Positions 42,879-52,085 of a stretch of DNA of 64,000 bases are shown here, one piece after another (position 1 is the stretch's first letter; each line of letters starts with the position of its first letter). A program made the translations under genes and the position numbers. This stretch comes from JAVBMU01 sp031552185 (lineage in GTDB: Bacteria; Actinomycetota; Actinomycetes; Actinomycetales; Cellulomonadaceae). Where the stretch lies: positions 1 through 64,000 of the forward strand of contig JAVBMU010000100.1 in the NCBI GenBank assembly GCA_031552185.1. Direction: 5' to 3'. The notes beneath the pieces are model-generated. The model saw only the letters and a program-made list of their open reading frames with translations. It did not search any database and had not been told where the DNA came from.

Positions 42879-43664
42879 TCAGCCCTTGGAGCGGGCCGTC
42901 CAGCGACCGGCGTCGTGGCTCACCACCAGATCCAGGCCGAAGGCGCCGGACAGTCCCTCGGCAGTCAGGACCTCGGCCGGCGGACCGGCCGAGTGCACCC
43001 GCCCGTCACGGAGTAACAGCGCGTGCGTGAAACCCGGTGGGATTTCCTCGACGTGGTGGGTCACCAGCACCAGCACCGGCGATCCGGGATCGGCGGCGAG
43101 TTCGGCGAGCGCCGCCACCAGTTCCTCGCGACCGCCCAGGTCCAGCCCCGCGCCCGGCTCGTCCAGGAGCAGGATCTCCGGATCGGTCATCAGCGACCGC
43201 GCAATCTGGGTGCGCTTGCGCTCCCCTTCGCTCAGCGTGCCGAATCGCCGGTCGGCGAGGTCCGCGACGCCGAAGGCCATCATCAGGTCATGCGCGCGCG
43301 CGACGTCGAAGTCCTCGTACTTCTCGCGCCAGCGGCCCGTGACCCCATAGGCCGCTGTGAGGACGACGTCGCGCACCGTCTCGTGCCCGGGAATCCGGTC
43401 CGCGAGCGCGGCGCTCGAGAGCCCGATCCGAGGGCGCAGCTCGAACACGTCCACCCGGCCGAGCCGTTCGCCCAGCACCTCCACCGTGCCCGCCGAGGGA
43501 TGCATCCGGGCGGCGGCCAGTTGCAGCATCGTCGTCTTGCCGGCGCCGTTGCGGCCGAGCACAACCCACCGCTGCCCGTCGTCGACCCGCCAGTCGATGT
43601 TCTCGAGGATGGTCTTCGGGCCACGTCGGACGCTCACTTGGCGCAAATCGAGAACGGTGCTCAT
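42879..43664 (-). CDS. ABC transporter ATP-binding protein
   Basis: A 261-residue single ATPase domain. Walker A is GRNGAGKT, the signature LSEGERKRTQIARS, Walker B ILLLDEPGAGLD and the switch THHVEEIP. It resembles the ModF/YlmA-like ATPases that are often encoded without a permease. The ATG at 43664 is only 24 bp from the divergent gene at 43689, and the two -10 boxes overlap. The partner membrane protein, if any, is not in the window. Confidence 0.88.
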   Translation of the reverse strand: MSTVLDLRQVSVRRGPKTILENIDWRVDDGQRWVVLGRNGAGKTTMLQLAAARMHPSAGTVEVLGERLGRVDVFELRPRIGLSSAALADRIPGHETVRDVVLTAAYGVTGRWREKYEDFDVARAHDLMMAFGVADLADRRFGTLSEGERKRTQIARSLMTDPEILLLDEPGAGLDLGGREELVAALAELAADPGSPVLVLVTHHVEEIPPGFTHALLLRDGRVHSAGPPAEVLTAEGLSGAFGLDLVVSHDAGRWTARSKG

Positions 43665-43672
43665 GGTGGCCG

Positions 43673-43682
43673 ACCCTATATT
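43673..43682. promoter_or_regulatory. overlapping divergent -10 boxes
   Basis: TATATT (43677-43682) lies 6 nt before GTG 43689 on the plus strand. TAGGGT on the minus strand (43673-43678) lies 8 nt before ATG 43664. The two boxes share two bases, so the genes probably compete for polymerase. Confidence 0.55.
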
Positions 43683-43688
43683 GGCCCG

Positions 43689-44465
43689 GTGGACTCCCAC
43701 TCAATCGGCACGCCACCACGCAGCACACTCCTCGCCCTGTGGCTCGCGCTCGGGGACCGGGCGCGGGAGCTTCCCCTGGGCGTGACGGCAATTCAGCGCG
43801 ACGACGAACCGCACCGCGTCGAGGGCATCGACGGCGTCGACGGCGTCGAGGCCCTCTTGCACCGCCACGCCGGCCGCACCGCGGCCGCCGTCGCGCTCCT
43901 GCCGATGCCCGGCGACATCCTCGGCGTCCCGGCTGCCGTCAGCCGGGAGGCGGCGGCGGCCGGCGAATGCGTCCTGCTCACCGCCGCCGACGGCGCCCAC
44001 CTCGCCATCGTGCCCGAGGTCACCCGGTTCGGCAGCAGCGTCGAGCCCGGGCACACCGTCACCTGGCAGGCAACTACGATCGGGCCGTGGCTCACCGGGG
44101 TATGGGCCGCCCTCGGCTCGCTGCGCGACGCCGACAGCGCCCTGCGCGTTTCGCTGCGGGTGGCCACCGACGCACTCGCCGCGCTCGACGTCGCCAAATG
44201 GCGCGACGACGCCGCCGGCGCCATCGCCGGCCTGCGCGCCACGACGTTGAGCCGGAACACCGTGCCGGCCGGCATCGACGCCCAGGCAATGCGCGTGCTC
44301 GCCCAGGCCGTCCGGCTGCGGGCCATCGTCGGCCTCGCCCGCGCCGACGACGGCGCCGCCGTCAATCTGTGGCAGGCCGACCAGCGGGGCGCCGCCCTCC
44401 AGGAGGTCGACCACGCCGCCCGGCGGGCCATCTGCGCGGCCACCCTGCCGCCGGCGGGCACGTAG
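43689..44465 (+). CDS. conserved actinobacterial protein, unknown function
   Basis: A 258-residue soluble, Ala-rich protein that I do not recognise. The first half has alternating strands (AAAVALLPMPGDILG and CVLLTAADGAHLAIVPEV) and contains GDGVD-like acidic repeats near 45-55. The second half is helical (about 140-250). The GTG at 43689 is supported by TATATT 6 nt upstream. It is divergent from the ABC ATPase and convergent with glgA. No membrane segment is seen. Confidence 0.65.
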   Translation: MDSHSIGTPPRSTLLALWLALGDRARELPLGVTAIQRDDEPHRVEGIDGVDGVEALLHRHAGRTAAAVALLPMPGDILGVPAAVSREAAAAGECVLLTAADGAHLAIVPEVTRFGSSVEPGHTVTWQATTIGPWLTGVWAALGSLRDADSALRVSLRVATDALAALDVAKWRDDAAGAIAGLRATTLSRNTVPAGIDAQAMRVLAQAVRLRAIVGLARADDGAAVNLWQADQRGAALQEVDHAARRAICAATLPPAGT

Positions 44466-44504
44466 GCCGGCGGCGCCGGTCCGCCCACTCTCCGGACGGA
44501 ACGC

Positions 44505-45710
44505 CTACTCCGCCAGCACCGCCCGGTATACCGCCATGGTCCGCTCGGCGATCGCGGTCCAGGCGAAATGTTCCTCGGCCCGGCGGCGCCCGGCCCGACC
44601 CATGGCGGCGGCCCGCTCCGGGTCGAGCGCAAGCTGCGTCAGCGCCCGGGCGAGGTTTTCGACCCAACGGTCGGGGTCGGTCGGCGTGCCGGTGCCGTCG
44701 GCCACCTGGTCGATCGGCACCAGAATCCCGGTCTCGCCGTCGGCCACCACCTCGGGGATCCCGCCAGTCGCGGTCGCGACCACGGGCAGCGACACCGCCA
44801 TCGCCTCCAGGTTCACGATCCCGAGCGGCTCGTAGATCGACGGGCAGACGAACACCGTGCACGCGCTCAGTACCGCGATGAGTTCCGCACGCGGGAGCAT
44901 CTGCTCGATCCACACCACGCCGTCGCGGTGCTCCTGCAACTTGGCCACGGCCCCGGAGACCTCGGCCGCGATCTCGGGCGTGTCCGGGGCGCCCGCGCAG
45001 AGCACCACCTGGACCTCGCGCGGCAGTTGTTCGACGGCGCGCAGCAGGTAGGGCAGCCCCTTCTGCCGGGTGATCCGGCCCACGAAGACGACGGCCGGCC
45101 GGCTCGGGTCGATGCCGAACCGGCGCGCCACGCCGTCGGCCACCGCCCGGCCCGCGTCCGTCTCGGGCCGACGCCACCCGGCCAGGTCGATGCCGTTGTG
45201 CACCACGTGCACCTTCGCCGGATCGACCGGGTAGACCCGCAGGATGTCCTCGCGCATCCCCGCCGAGACGGCGATGATGCCGGCGGCACCCTCGTAGGCC
45301 GTCCGCTCCGCCCAGGAGGACAGCGCGTAGCCGCCACCCAGTTGCTCGGCCTTCCACGGCCGCAGCGACTCCAGGGAATGCGCCGACAACACGTGCGGCA
45401 CCCCGTGCAGGAGGCCACCCAGGTGCCCGGCGAGGTTTGCATACCAGGTATGGGAATGCACGATGTCCGCGCCGGCGAGGTCGTTCGCCATCGCGAGGTC
45501 GACGCCGAAGGTGCCGAGCACGGCGTCAATGCGGCCGAACGCCGACGGCACCGAGTAGCCGGTGACGCCGTCGGCGGAGCGCGGCCCGTCGAAGCACCGC
45601 ACCCGCACCTCCGCGTGCGCCCGCAGGACGGCGGAAAGCTCGGCGACGTGGACGCCGGCCCCGCCGTAGACGTGGGGCGGGTATTCGCGGGTCAGCAGGT
45701 CGATCCTCAC
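44505..45710 (-). CDS. glgA: glycogen synthase (GT4; GlgM-like maltose-1-phosphate synthase)
   Basis: A 401-residue GT4 glycosyltransferase of the actinobacterial GlgA/GlgM type. It uses ADP-glucose to extend alpha-glucan or to make maltose-1-phosphate, as shown for mycobacterial GlgM. The N-terminal REYPPHVYGGAGVH glycine loop, SAHSLESLRPW and the E-x7-E motif EPLGIVNLE (about 300) are present. The GTG at 45710 follows a TACGGT box by 7 nt. Divergent from glgC, its substrate supplier. Confidence 0.9.
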   Translation of the reverse strand: MRIDLLTREYPPHVYGGAGVHVAELSAVLRAHAEVRVRCFDGPRSADGVTGYSVPSAFGRIDAVLGTFGVDLAMANDLAGADIVHSHTWYANLAGHLGGLLHGVPHVLSAHSLESLRPWKAEQLGGGYALSSWAERTAYEGAAGIIAVSAGMREDILRVYPVDPAKVHVVHNGIDLAGWRRPETDAGRAVADGVARRFGIDPSRPAVVFVGRITRQKGLPYLLRAVEQLPREVQVVLCAGAPDTPEIAAEVSGAVAKLQEHRDGVVWIEQMLPRAELIAVLSACTVFVCPSIYEPLGIVNLEAMAVSLPVVATATGGIPEVVADGETGILVPIDQVADGTGTPTDPDRWVENLARALTQLALDPERAAAMGRAGRRRAEEHFAWTAIAERTMAVYRAVLAE

Positions 45711-45717
45711 ATTCCAC

Positions 45718-45723
45718 ACCGTA
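45718..45723 (-). promoter_or_regulatory. leaderless -10 of glgA
   Basis: TACGGT (minus strand) ends 7 nt before GTG 45710. Confidence 0.5.
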
Positions 45724-45842
45724 GCCCACCCCCGCGGCGCACACCCCGACGAGCCCAACCGGACCGGGACGGCGGCGCGCTCGGGCGGTGAGCAGCGCCG
45801 TCCCAGTCAGCGAGTCGTTGGCGAGATTTGCACCCCGGGGTT

Positions 45843-45848
45843 TACCGT
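45843..45848 (+). promoter_or_regulatory. leaderless -10 of glgC
   Basis: TACCGT ends 6 nt before ATG 45855. It supports that start over the in-frame codon at 45828. Confidence 0.5.
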
Positions 45849-45854
45849 CAGGTC

Positions 45855-47096
45855 ATGGCTGCTCCCCGGGTTCTCGCCATCGTCCTCGCGGGTGGAGAGG
45901 GTAAGCGTTTGATGCCCCTCACCGAGGCTCGCGCCAAGCCCGCCGTTCCGTTCGGCGGCGTCTACCGGCTCGTCGACTTCGCGCTGTCCAACCTGGTGAA
46001 CTCCGGGTACCGACATCTGGTCGTCCTCACCCAGTACAAGTCGCACAGCCTCGACCGCCACATCGCCCGCACGTGGCGCCTGTCCTCGATCCTCGGCGAC
46101 TACGTCGCGCCCGTCCCCGCCCAGCAACGCCTCGGCAAGCACTGGTATCTCGGCTCCGCGGACGCGATCTATCAGTGCCTCAACATCATCGACGACGAAC
46201 GACCCGACATCGTGGTCGTCACGGGCGCCGATCACGTCTACCGGATGGACTTCTCCCAGATGGTGTCGGCGCACCTGGCCTCCGGGGCCGAATTCACGGT
46301 CGCCGGCATCCGGCAACCGGTCGCGCTCGCCGACCAGTTCGGCGTGATCGAGACCGACGCCGCGGATCCCGAGCGGATCACGGCGTTCCGCGAGAAGCCG
46401 AGCGATCCCGTGGCCCTGCCCGACTCCCCCGGCGAGATCCTCGCCTCCATGGGCAACTACGTCGCCAACGTCGACGCGCTGGTCGAAGCCGTCACCGCCG
46501 ACGCCGCGAGCGACCACACCAAGCACGACATGGGCGGGGACGTGGTGCCCTGGTTCGTGGACCGCGGCCAGGCGGCGGTCTACGACTTCATCCGCAACGA
46601 CGTGCCCGGCTCGACCGACCGGGACCGGGACTACTGGCGCGACGTCGGCACGATCGACTCGTACTACGAGGCGAACAAGGACCTGATCGCGGTGACCCCC
46701 GTCTTCAACCTCTACAACCGGTCCTGGCCGGTGCAGGCGGGGATCCGCCCCCACCTGCCGCCCGCCAAATTCGTCCACGCCGGGCGCGGCCGGCTGGGCC
46801 ACGCGGCGGACTCGATCGTCTCGCCCGGCGTCGTCATCTCCGGCGCGACCGCGGTGGGTTCCATCCTGTCCCCCGGCGTGCACCTGCATTCCTGGTCGGC
46901 GGTCTCCGATTCGGTCCTGATGGACGACGTCGAGGTCCAGCGCCACGCGCAGGTGCACCGGGCGATCCTCGACAAGGGCGTCACCGTGATGGAGCGGGCC
47001 AGGGTCGGCCTCGATCCGGAGCAGGATCTCGCCCGCGGCTTCACCGTCACGGAGTCCGGCCTCACCGTCGTGCCGAAGGGCGCGGTGGTCAAGTGA
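45855..47096 (+). CDS. glgC: glucose-1-phosphate adenylyltransferase
   Basis: A 413-residue ADP-glucose pyrophosphorylase, the committed step of glycogen synthesis. VLAGGEGKRLMPLT near the N-terminus, KPAVPFGGVYRLVDF and the catalytic Asp in VTGADHVYRMD are intact; a left-handed beta-helix forms the C-terminus. Its stop overlaps serB by GTGA. Confidence 0.95.
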   Translation: MAAPRVLAIVLAGGEGKRLMPLTEARAKPAVPFGGVYRLVDFALSNLVNSGYRHLVVLTQYKSHSLDRHIARTWRLSSILGDYVAPVPAQQRLGKHWYLGSADAIYQCLNIIDDERPDIVVVTGADHVYRMDFSQMVSAHLASGAEFTVAGIRQPVALADQFGVIETDAADPERITAFREKPSDPVALPDSPGEILASMGNYVANVDALVEAVTADAASDHTKHDMGGDVVPWFVDRGQAAVYDFIRNDVPGSTDRDRDYWRDVGTIDSYYEANKDLIAVTPVFNLYNRSWPVQAGIRPHLPPAKFVHAGRGRLGHAADSIVSPGVVISGATAVGSILSPGVHLHSWSAVSDSVLMDDVEVQRHAQVHRAILDKGVTVMERARVGLDPEQDLARGFTVTESGLTVVPKGAVVK

Positions 47097-47782
47097 GCGA
47101 GTCGATCGCCGCGGGCGGACCCGACGGCCCCCCGCGGCGCTTGCTCGTGCTCGACGTCGACTCGACCCTGATCACCGCCGAGGTGATCGAGTTGATTGCC
47201 GAGCACGCGGGGACCCGCGAACTGGTCGCGGAGATCACCGAGCGGGCGATGCGCGGGGAGCTCGATTTCGCGGCGTCGCTCACCGAGCGGGTGGCCACCC
47301 TGGCCGGGGTGCCGGTCGGCGTGCTCGACGACGTGCGGGCGGCCGTGCGGCTGACCCCCGGCGCACGGGAACTCGTGGGCGAGGCGCATCGGCGGGGCTG
47401 GGTGGTCGCCCTCGTCTCGGGTGGGTTCGCGGAGATCGTCGAGCCGATCGCGGCGAACCTCGGCATCTCGCACCTGCTGGCCAACCGGCTGGAGACCGCC
47501 GGCGGTCGCCTGACGGGGCGCACCGTCGGGCCGGTGATCGATCGGGCCGCCAAGGAACGCGCCCTGCGCGAGTTCGCGGCGCATCTCGCGGTGCCGATCG
47601 AGGCGACGGTGGCTATCGGCGACGGCGCCAATGACCTCGACATGATCGCCGCCGCCGGGATCGGGATCGCCTTCGCCGCCAAGCCGGTGGTTCGCGCGGC
47701 CGCGCCCTACGCCCTGGACGGCCCTCGGCTCGACGCCGCGCTGCCCCTCATCGACCGGATCGACGCCGCAGCGCGCACCTGA
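47093..47782 (+). CDS. serB: phosphoserine phosphatase
   Basis: A 229-residue HAD phosphatase of serine biosynthesis. The nucleophile motif is DVDSTLI, motif II is VSGGF, and the C-terminal IGDGANDLDMI binds magnesium. It lacks the N-terminal ACT domain found in many longer SerB proteins. The GTG at 47093 overlaps glgC, so it is cotranscribed with it. It ends convergent with sixA. Confidence 0.9.
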   Translation: MSESIAAGGPDGPPRRLLVLDVDSTLITAEVIELIAEHAGTRELVAEITERAMRGELDFAASLTERVATLAGVPVGVLDDVRAAVRLTPGARELVGEAHRRGWVVALVSGGFAEIVEPIAANLGISHLLANRLETAGGRLTGRTVGPVIDRAAKERALREFAAHLAVPIEATVAIGDGANDLDMIAAAGIGIAFAAKPVVRAAAPYALDGPRLDAALPLIDRIDAAART

Positions 47783-47816
47783 GCCCGGGCGTGGCGGTGG
47801 CCGCGACACCCAGCCG

Positions 47817-48350
47817 TCAGGCCGGCCGACCGACGTAGGTGAGCGCCGCCATGCCCTCGCCCCACTCCGACCAGGGCCTTCCCGACTCCAGCACCGAATA
47901 GGTCGCCGTCGGCACCCCCACGCGCACCTGCGCGATCGCCCCGGACTCGGACCTCTTCGGATTCGCCAGGTGGGCGGCCGTCGCCGCCATGGTCGGCTCG
48001 TGCCCGACGACGAGGATCGTGCGCACCCATACCTCGGTGCACCCGTGCACCAGCTCCAGCACGTCCTCGACCCCGGCCGAATACAGGTCCTCGGTCACGG
48101 CGGGATCGGGCGCGCCGTCGCCGATCCGGGCCGCCGCCAGCGCCCAGGTCTGCCGGGTGCGGACGGCGGCGGAGCAGAGCACCAGATCGGGGACCAGCCC
48201 GGAGGTGCGCAGCGCCACGCCGACCTTGCCCGCCTGCTTGCGTCCCGTCTGCGCGAGCGGACGCAGTTCGTCCGACATCCCCCCGCCCGGCTCGGCTTTC
48301 GCGTGGCGCAGCAGCACGAGCCGGCGGTGGTCGGCGGGCGGGGTCTTCAT
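47817..48350 (-). CDS. SixA-type phosphohistidine phosphatase
   Basis: A 177-residue histidine-phosphatase-superfamily protein. The N-terminal LLRHAKAEP holds the catalytic histidine and VVGHEPT carries the second one. The short length and motifs fit SixA, which removes phosphate from histidine of signalling proteins. The start overlaps fabI by 4 bp, so it is expressed with the fatty-acid reductases. Confidence 0.88.
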   Translation of the reverse strand: MKTPPADHRRLVLLRHAKAEPGGGMSDELRPLAQTGRKQAGKVGVALRTSGLVPDLVLCSAAVRTRQTWALAAARIGDGAPDPAVTEDLYSAGVEDVLELVHGCTEVWVRTILVVGHEPTMAATAAHLANPKRSESGAIAQVRVGVPTATYSVLESGRPWSEWGEGMAALTYVGRPA

Positions 48351-49114
48351 TGGCCCATGGCGTGCACGCCGCCGTCGACGTGCACGATCTCGGCCGTCGT
48401 CGCCGGGAACCAGTCGCTGAGCAGGGCCGCGACCGTCCGGGCGGTGGGCTCGGGGTCAGCCACATCCCAGCCCAGCGGGGCACGGTCCGACCAGGCGTTC
48501 TCCATGGTGGCGAAGCCGGGAATCGCCTTCGCGGCGGTGGTCCGGATCGGGCCGGCCGAGACCAGGTTGCAGCGGATCCCATCGGGACCCAGGTCCCGGG
48601 CCAGGTAACGGTTCGTCGCCTCCAGCGCGGCCTTCGCGACGCCCATCCAGTCGTAGACCGGCCAGGCGTACTGCCCGTCGAAGGTGAGCCCGACGATCGA
48701 CGAGCCCCGGCCGAGCAGCGGCTTGGCCGCCACCGCGAGCGACTTGAGTGAGAAGGCCGACGTCTCCACCGCCGTCGCCACCGCGGGCCATTCGCCGGCG
48801 AGGAAATTCCCGCCCATGACCGACTGCGGGGCGAACCCGATGGAGTGCACCAGCCCGTCGATCCGGTCCAGGTGCTCGCCCACCCGGTCGGCGAGGGCGG
48901 CGAGGTCCTCGGCGTCGGTCACGTCGAGCGGGATCACCGGTGGCGCCGTCGGAAGCCGCCGGGCCGTCGCCTCGGTGAGCCGCAACGCGCGGCCCATCGA
49001 CGTCAGGACCACCTCGGCGCCCTCGGTTTGCGCGAGGCGGGCGACGTGGAACGCGATGGAGGCGTCCGTCAGCACTCCGGTCACCAAGATCTTCTTGCCC
49101 TCGAGCAGGCCCAT
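48347..49114 (-). CDS. fabI: enoyl-ACP reductase (FabI/InhA type)
   Basis: A 255-residue NADH-dependent enoyl-ACP reductase of the FabI/InhA class, final step of the fatty-acid elongation cycle. It has ILVTGVLTDASIAFHVA at the N-terminus, LVHSIGFAP, and the catalytic Tyr-Lys in YDWMGVAKAALE. AAGGGAAGGAAG precedes the ATG. It lies about 110 bp downstream of fabG, mirroring the mycobacterial mabA-inhA pair. Confidence 0.93.
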   Translation of the reverse strand: MGLLEGKKILVTGVLTDASIAFHVARLAQTEGAEVVLTSMGRALRLTEATARRLPTAPPVIPLDVTDAEDLAALADRVGEHLDRIDGLVHSIGFAPQSVMGGNFLAGEWPAVATAVETSAFSLKSLAVAAKPLLGRGSSIVGLTFDGQYAWPVYDWMGVAKAALEATNRYLARDLGPDGIRCNLVSAGPIRTTAAKAIPGFATMENAWSDRAPLGWDVADPEPTARTVAALLSDWFPATTAEIVHVDGGVHAMGQ

Positions 49115-49223
49115 CGACTTCCTTCCCTTCGCCGGCCCGCCGCACGGCGGGTTGTTCGAGCGTACTGGCAGCCACGGACAACGTCACGCCACCGGGCCGG
49201 TCCTGTGGACGGGGGCGCCCGGG

Positions 49224-49946
49224 TCAGTGCCCCATCCCGAAACCACCGTCGACGGGGACCACGGCCCCGGAGATGTAGGCGGCGTCGTCGGAGGCGAGGA
49301 AGACCACCGCGCCGGCGACCTCCGCCGGCTGGGCGAACCGCCCGGCCGGGATGACCGCCCGGTACGCGTCCTGCCGCTCCGGCGGCAGCGCGGCCGTCAT
49401 CGCGGTCTCGATGAAACCGGGCGCGACGACGTTCGCCGTGATCCCCCGGCCGCCCAGTTCCCGCGTGATCGAGCGGGCCATGCCGACCAGCGCCGCCTTC
49501 GACGACGAGTAGTTCACCTGGCCGACCCCGCCGGACAGCCCGACGACGGAGGAGATCAGCACGATCCGGCCGTACCGCGCCCGGATCATGGACTTTGATG
49601 CCCGCCGCACGCAGCGGAACGTCCCCGTGAGGTTGACGTCCAGGACGGCGTCGAAGTCCTCGTCGGTCATCCGCATCAGCAATTGGTCGCGCACGATGCC
49701 GGCATTGGCGACGAGCACGCCGACCGGGCCGAACTCGGCCTCGATCCGGGCGAAGGCGTCGTCGACCGCCGCCGTGTCCGTGATGTCTGCGTCAATGCCG
49801 AAGATGCCGTTCTCGCAGGTGCCACCGCGGTGGATGCTCGCGACCCGGTCGCCCGCCGCGACGAACCGCTCGGCGATCGCGCGACCGATGCCGCGGCTCG
49901 CCCCCGTGACGACGACGGTGCGGGGTCCGGTGGTGCTCACGGTCAC
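49224..49946 (-). CDS. fabG: 3-oxoacyl-ACP reductase (FabG)
   Basis: A 240-residue SDR that reduces beta-ketoacyl-ACP with NADPH. TGASRGIG, NAGI and the YSSSK catalytic pair are present, with the SVVGLSG loop. Its position before fabI supports a fatty-acid role. I chose the GTG at 49946, which follows GGAG. Confidence 0.92.
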   Translation of the reverse strand: MTVSTTGPRTVVVTGASRGIGRAIAERFVAAGDRVASIHRGGTCENGIFGIDADITDTAAVDDAFARIEAEFGPVGVLVANAGIVRDQLLMRMTDEDFDAVLDVNLTGTFRCVRRASKSMIRARYGRIVLISSVVGLSGGVGQVNYSSSKAALVGMARSITRELGGRGITANVVAPGFIETAMTAALPPERQDAYRAVIPAGRFAQPAEVAGAVVFLASDDAAYISGAVVPVDGGFGMGH

Positions 49947-50098
49947 GGCATTCTCCAGGGGGCGGCCACGGCGGTGGCGAGGCGGAATGCGTCGGCGGGC
50001 CGCCGACGTCCGCCCGAACGGTACCGTGACGACGACGTGCCCCGCGCGCGAACACCCCGACGAATGTCCCGAACAAGATTGTTTGGTTCCTACAAACG

Positions 50099-50104
50099 TA
50101 GACT
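50099..50104 (+). promoter_or_regulatory. leaderless -10 of the DUF3099 gene
   Basis: TAGACT ends 6 nt before GTG 50111. GTTTG and CAAAC at about 50081-50097 form a small inverted repeat over the -35 area. Confidence 0.5.
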
Positions 50105-50110
50105 GGTCGC

Positions 50111-50533
50111 GTGGGCACGAACGGTCGCGCGCGCAGGGGGTCGGCGAGCGCTCAGAGCATTACGAACGCGCAGCTTCCGCTGACCGCGCAGCAGTCCCGG
50201 CGGATGCGTACCTATCTGATCCAGATGGGGATCCGGTTGGTCTGTTTCGTCGGTGCGGTGGTGGCCGGGGGCGGCGTCCTGACGTGGGTCCTGATCGGCG
50301 CCGCCATCGTTCTGCCGTATACGGCGGTGATCTTCGCGAACGCCGGCCGCGACCGCGTGCAGTACACCACGTCCCCGGTCGAGCTTCGCGCCATAGCCGC
50401 CGGCGGGGACGCGGGCGCGCTCGGCTCCGCCGACCCGGGCGACAGCGACCGGCCCGGCGGGGACGGACCCGGCGCGGACGGACCCGGCGGGGACGGAATC
50501 GGCCCGAGCCCGAACGACAAGGAGCACGAATGA
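50111..50533 (+). CDS. DUF3099 membrane protein
   Basis: A 140-residue actinobacterial protein of the DUF3099 family, function unknown. The conserved motif SITNAQLPLTAQQSRRMRTY leads into two membrane helices (about 35-85). The C-terminal third is Gly/Asp/Pro-rich. It starts an operon with the small Cys protein and SURF1 and overlaps the next gene by 4 bp, so it may help respiratory complex assembly (inference). Confidence 0.88.
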   Translation: MGTNGRARRGSASAQSITNAQLPLTAQQSRRMRTYLIQMGIRLVCFVGAVVAGGGVLTWVLIGAAIVLPYTAVIFANAGRDRVQYTTSPVELRAIAAGGDAGALGSADPGDSDRPGGDGPGADGPGGDGIGPSPNDKEHE

Positions 50534-50781
50534 GCCCGATCGCCGCCGGCGGCGACGCCACGGACCTGATCTGCAGCGGCAAGGGGTGCCCCCAGGCGGC
50601 CCGCTGGGCGTTGCTGTGGAACAACCCGAAGATCCACAGCCCGGAGCGGCGCAAGGTCTGGCTCGCCTGCGACGAGCACCGCGGCCACCTCGAGACCTTT
50701 CTGGACGCGCGCTCATTCCGGCTGAGCACGATCGCCGTCGAGGACCTCACCGACGTGGATAGCGCCGGCGACCGCCCGTGA
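50530..50781 (+). CDS. small conserved Cys/His protein, unknown function
   Basis: An 83-residue protein with CSGKGCPQ near the N-terminus and CDEHRGH in the middle, which looks like a zinc-binding pattern. Basic segments surround them. It overlaps DUF3099 upstream and SURF1 downstream by 4 bp each, so all three are translated together. I know no proven function. Confidence 0.75.
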   Translation: MSPIAAGGDATDLICSGKGCPQAARWALLWNNPKIHSPERRKVWLACDEHRGHLETFLDARSFRLSTIAVEDLTDVDSAGDRP

Positions 50782-51947
50782 AACCGGTCGGCGGCGTCGA
50801 TCGCCCGGCCGAGCGCCCGGCCGGCGCACCCGGACGCGAAGGCGAGCGCCCCGCCGGTTCGACGCCGCGCACACGCCGGCAATGGCTCGTCCTGACCGCA
50901 GCAGTCCTGGCCTGGGTGGTGCTGTGCCTGGCCGCCGGCCGGTGGCAATGGCACCGCTACGAGTCCCGATCCGCCGAGATCGCCCGAATCGAGGCCAACT
51001 ACGGCGCGCGGCCCGTCCCGGTCGCGGACCTGCTGTGGCCCGGTCGGGACCTGGCCGACGACGAAGGCTGGCGGCCGGTGATCCTGCGCGGCTCCTACGA
51101 GGCCGCCGCCGGCGTCCTGTTGCGCAACCGACCCGTGGCCGGACAGCAGGGCTACCACGTCCTGGTGCCGTTCGTGCTCACCCGCGGGCCCGACGCCGGG
51201 GCGGTCGTAGTCGTCGACCGCGGGCTGGTGCCGCTCGGCAAAGACGCGTCCGGCCCCGCCGCGGTGCCCGCCCCGCCCGCGGGCGAAATCACCGTCACGG
51301 CCAGCCTGCGCGCGGATGAGGCGCCCTCGCGGCGGGACGCGCCGCCGGGACAAGTCCACGCGATCGCCACCGAGCAGGTGCTCGCGGCCGGTGCGGCGAA
51401 CGCCGTAGCCGCTGGCTCCGCCGGTGACGACCCGACCGACGACGTCGCAGACCCGACGGGCGCCGACGACCCGACGGGCGCCGTCGCGCTCACGGATCGG
51501 CCGCGGCTCAAGGCGTACGGCTCGCTGCGCGCCGAGGACCCGGCGCCGAACGCCGCGCCCACCCCGCTGCCCGCCCCGAACACGGACCCGGGTTCGCACC
51601 TGTCCTACACGGTGCAATGGTTCCTGTTCGCGATCGGTGCCCTGGCCGGGCTCGGCCTCCTGGTCCGGCGCGACCGGCTCGACCGGGCCGGCGGCCGGCC
51701 ACCCACCGCCGGCGACCTCCTCGCCGCCGATCCGCTCGCCGCCGGCAGTCCGCTCGCCGCCGGCAGTCCGCCCGGCAGCTCGGCCCGGGCTGCCGGTCCG
51801 TCCGGGGCCGCGGAAGCCCCCGGACGCGCCCGACCCGGCGGGCCCGCCGCGGCCGGCGATGGCGCCCGGCGGCAGACGGCCGAGCAGGAGGAGGACGCGC
51901 TCGTCGACGACCAATTGGCGCGCTTCGCCCCCCCGCTGGATGGTTGA
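50778..51947 (+). CDS. SURF1-family cytochrome oxidase assembly protein
   Basis: A 389-residue SURF1 protein, a membrane factor for cytochrome c oxidase biogenesis. One membrane helix (about 35-55, WLVLTAAVLAWVVLCLAAGRW) precedes the periplasmic domain (GYHVLVPFVL, VVVDRGLVP), and a second helix lies near 275-295 (SYTVQWFLFAIGALAG). An Asp/Pro loop and a 90-residue Ala/Pro/Arg C-terminal tail are extra compared with most members. The tail includes an 18-bp duplication. Confidence 0.88.
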   Translation: MKPVGGVDRPAERPAGAPGREGERPAGSTPRTRRQWLVLTAAVLAWVVLCLAAGRWQWHRYESRSAEIARIEANYGARPVPVADLLWPGRDLADDEGWRPVILRGSYEAAAGVLLRNRPVAGQQGYHVLVPFVLTRGPDAGAVVVVDRGLVPLGKDASGPAAVPAPPAGEITVTASLRADEAPSRRDAPPGQVHAIATEQVLAAGAANAVAAGSAGDDPTDDVADPTGADDPTGAVALTDRPRLKAYGSLRAEDPAPNAAPTPLPAPNTDPGSHLSYTVQWFLFAIGALAGLGLLVRRDRLDRAGGRPPTAGDLLAADPLAAGSPLAAGSPPGSSARAAGPSGAAEAPGRARPGGPAAAGDGARRQTAEQEEDALVDDQLARFAPPLDG

Positions 51948-51962
51948 TACCGCATTGCCACG

Positions 51963-51984
51963 GCGTACCTCTATCTCGCGCGCG
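51963..51984 (-). repeat. single unit of the dispersed repeat at 52.0 kb
   Basis: On the minus strand this reads CGCGCGAGATAGAGGTACGCC. It lies in the 138-bp gap between the convergent SURF1 and ABC-F genes. Confidence 0.45.
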
Positions 51985-52085
51985 GTGCTCCGGATGAGCG
52001 CTTCGAACGGCGGCGGTCGCGGGCGCGCCGCACGCCACATCGTCGCGGGCAACCCGGCCGCCGAAGCGTCCTCGGGCGCCGAACC

